This document shows, piece by piece, positions 51,161-52,000 of a DNA stretch of 52,000 nt. Each line of letters opens with the position of its first letter. Positions within the stretch are counted from its first letter, which is position 1. Position numbers and translations under genes: made by a program. A model generated the notes under the pieces. The model was not told the origin of the DNA and did not search any database. It was given only the letters and a program-made list of their open reading frames with translations. Source of the stretch: CAG-488 sp051881315 (GTDB taxonomy: Bacteria; Bacillota; Clostridia; Oscillospirales; Acutalibacteraceae); contig JBJEPQ010000010.1 of assembly GCA_051881315.1 (NCBI GenBank), positions 1-52,000 of the forward strand, read 5' to 3'.

Positions 51161-51189
51161 ATTATATATCCATAGTTATATTTTGTCAA
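51161..51189 (-). promoter_or_regulatory. Consensus promoter of the small Cys-rich protein gene
   Basis: Minus strand TTGACA (51189-51184), 17 bases, TATAAT (51166-51161): both elements are perfect consensus, so expression should be strong unless repressed. Confidence 0.85.
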
Positions 51190-51196
51190 TATTAAT

Positions 51197-51250
51197 TTTA
51201 TCTATAGATGATTAAAATATTGAAAAAACAATATATACTTTTATCTATAG
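51197..51250 (+). promoter_or_regulatory. Candidate XRE operators and promoter
   Basis: TTTTATCTATAG occurs twice (51197-51208 and 51239-51250); the first extends to the palindrome ATCTATAGAT. A promoter for the XRE gene fits TTGAAA (51220-51225) with TATCTA at 51242-51247, inside the second repeat. A dimer bound at both could control both divergent genes. Confidence 0.55.
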
Positions 51251-51272
51251 GTTAAAAAGGTTGGTGAGCGAG

Positions 51273-51599
51273 TTGAAGAATGACATATTTCTGAAAGAAA
51301 TGGGTAAACGGATTTCTTCACGAAGAAAAAGTTTAAATCTTACCCAAGAAAACTTAGCAGAAAAAATGAATGTTTCTATTCAGATGATATCAAACCTTGA
51401 GCTTGGAAAAAAAGCTATTCGTCCTGATAATTTGGCAAAGCTTTGTTCTATATTGAACGTTAGTGCAGATTATATTTTAACCGGTCACGAAAAAGATGAT
51501 CAAACAAGCTTAATAATTGATAAAATACATCGTTTGCCCAGTGATAAAATAGAACTTGTAAACAATATTATCGATCTGTGTCTTAACGAAATAAAATAA
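51273..51599 (+). CDS. XRE-family helix-turn-helix regulator
   Basis: A 108-aa DNA-binding protein with a Cro/CI helix-turn-helix (about 8-65: ISSRRKSLNLTQENLAEKMNVSIQMISNLELGKKAIRPDNLAKLCSIL in several pieces of the fold) and a short helical C-terminus (about 75-108) for dimerisation. TTG 51273 after GGTGAG is chosen; TTG 51261 or GTG 51264 are possible but badly spaced. It diverges from the small Cys-rich protein gene and probably represses it and itself. AT-rich like its neighbours, consistent with acquired DNA. Confidence 0.85.
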   Translation: MKNDIFLKEMGKRISSRRKSLNLTQENLAEKMNVSIQMISNLELGKKAIRPDNLAKLCSILNVSADYILTGHEKDDQTSLIIDKIHRLPSDKIELVNNIIDLCLNEIK

Positions 51600-51600
51600 A

Positions 51601-51637
51601 CTACCGACAAAATTTGCTTAATGTCGGTAGTTTTTCT
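51601..51637 (+). terminator. Terminator of the XRE gene
   Basis: CTACCGACA pairs with TGTCGGTAG, followed by TTTTTCTTTTTC. Confidence 0.85.
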
Positions 51638-51762
51638 TTTTCATAAGTCCGTGACGGTTACAGTACCCGTTAAATTTAAGTTTTGACAAAAACTTTCCCA
51701 TCAGTCAGCTACTTTGCAACAAGGGGAGGCTATAACAGTTACGCAAGCTATAAACTTTATCG

Positions 51763-51893
51763 TCTAAAGTCTAAGGTCTAAAATCTAATGTCTGATTTCT
51801 GCCTTCCCCTTGAGGGGAAGGTGGCACGACCGAAGGTCGTGACGGATGAGGTGTGAAAAGCAGACTTTAGATTTTAGATATTAGATTTCAGAC
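51763..51893 (+). repeat. Heptad/palindrome repeat element, copy E (complete)
   Basis: Forward heptads TCTAAAG, TCTAAGG, TCTAAAA, TCTAATG, TCTGATT, TCTGCCT (51763-51804) run into CCTTCCCCTTGAGGGGAAGG (51802-51821), then a CACGACC/GGTCGTG hairpin and GGATGAGGTGTG, and close with inverted heptads (GACTTTA, GATTTTA, GATATTA, GATTTCA; about 51862-51893). It is the clearest complete example of the family also seen at 42135-42585. The remaining bases to 52000 show no gene. Confidence 0.85.
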
Positions 51894-52000
51894 AAGGAAA
51901 TTTATAGTTTAAATAAACCATAAAAGATAAACTTATCGTTTGCATTTATCCCCTCCGTCGCATAAATGCGACACCTCGGTAGATTATAATATCAAGTGCA

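Overview
The window looks like chromosome of an anaerobic gut Firmicute of the class Clostridia, most likely an Oscillospirales/Ruminococcaceae-type bacterium. This is an inference from several traits: moderate GC, Clostridia-style RBS and TTG/GTG starts, AddAB instead of RecBCD, a Rex repressor beside an aconitase/isocitrate dehydrogenase pair, a secreted dockerin protein, an S-box (SAM-I) riboswitch on metK, and gut-Clostridia intergenic palindromes. I cannot name a species. No rRNA, complete tRNA, CRISPR array or transposase gene was found.

Layout. (1) 1-1576: right end of an integrated element. A tyrosine integrase points at the 3' part of a tRNA-Pro(CGG) gene, which is the attachment core; the rest of the element lies left of the window. 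(2) 1577-10543: after a small structured repeat come a GH127-like glycosidase and a flavin-reductase-like protein, then a secreted lipase-like hydrolase with an AraC regulator, divergent from a PHP-hydrolase / GPH sugar symporter / ChbG-like deacetylase operon. This is probably a glycan-use region. (3) 10668-22401: housekeeping genes on the minus strand: secG, a type IIA topoisomerase pair (second, Topo IV-like enzyme) and addBA. (4) 22475-33454: secreted CHAP/FN3 protein, a DUF2238-like membrane protein with a 31-residue coupled peptide, pduL, an acn-icd-rex-EEP operon with a candidate Rex operator, and a cohesin-like/LRR/dockerin protein. Four copies of one MITE-like terminator repeat are scattered between these genes. 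(5) 33465-38313: complete branched-chain amino acid ABC transporter livK-H-M-G-F. (6) 38602-48375: two membrane/DUF genes, metK with its riboswitch, a block of heptad/palindrome repeats, galE-hflX divergent from rsmA, tadA and a CPBP protease. (7) 48545-52000: a large conserved membrane protein, then an AT-rich end with two Cys-rich small proteins, an XRE regulator with candidate operators, and another copy of the heptad/palindrome element.

How the parts connect. The acn-icd-rex operon would make 2-oxoglutarate (for glutamate) under NADH/NAD+ control. The Liv transporter and SAM riboswitch point to active amino acid management. The AraC/PHP/GPH/ChbG genes look like one sugar-import-and-processing unit. 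The least explained content is non-coding. One family of short elements has arrays of a degenerate 7-bp repeat (TCTAANN) running into CCTTCCCC-type palindromes and often closing with the same heptads inverted. A second family of about 135-212 bp has terminal inverted repeats and always sits just 3' of genes, probably acting as terminators.
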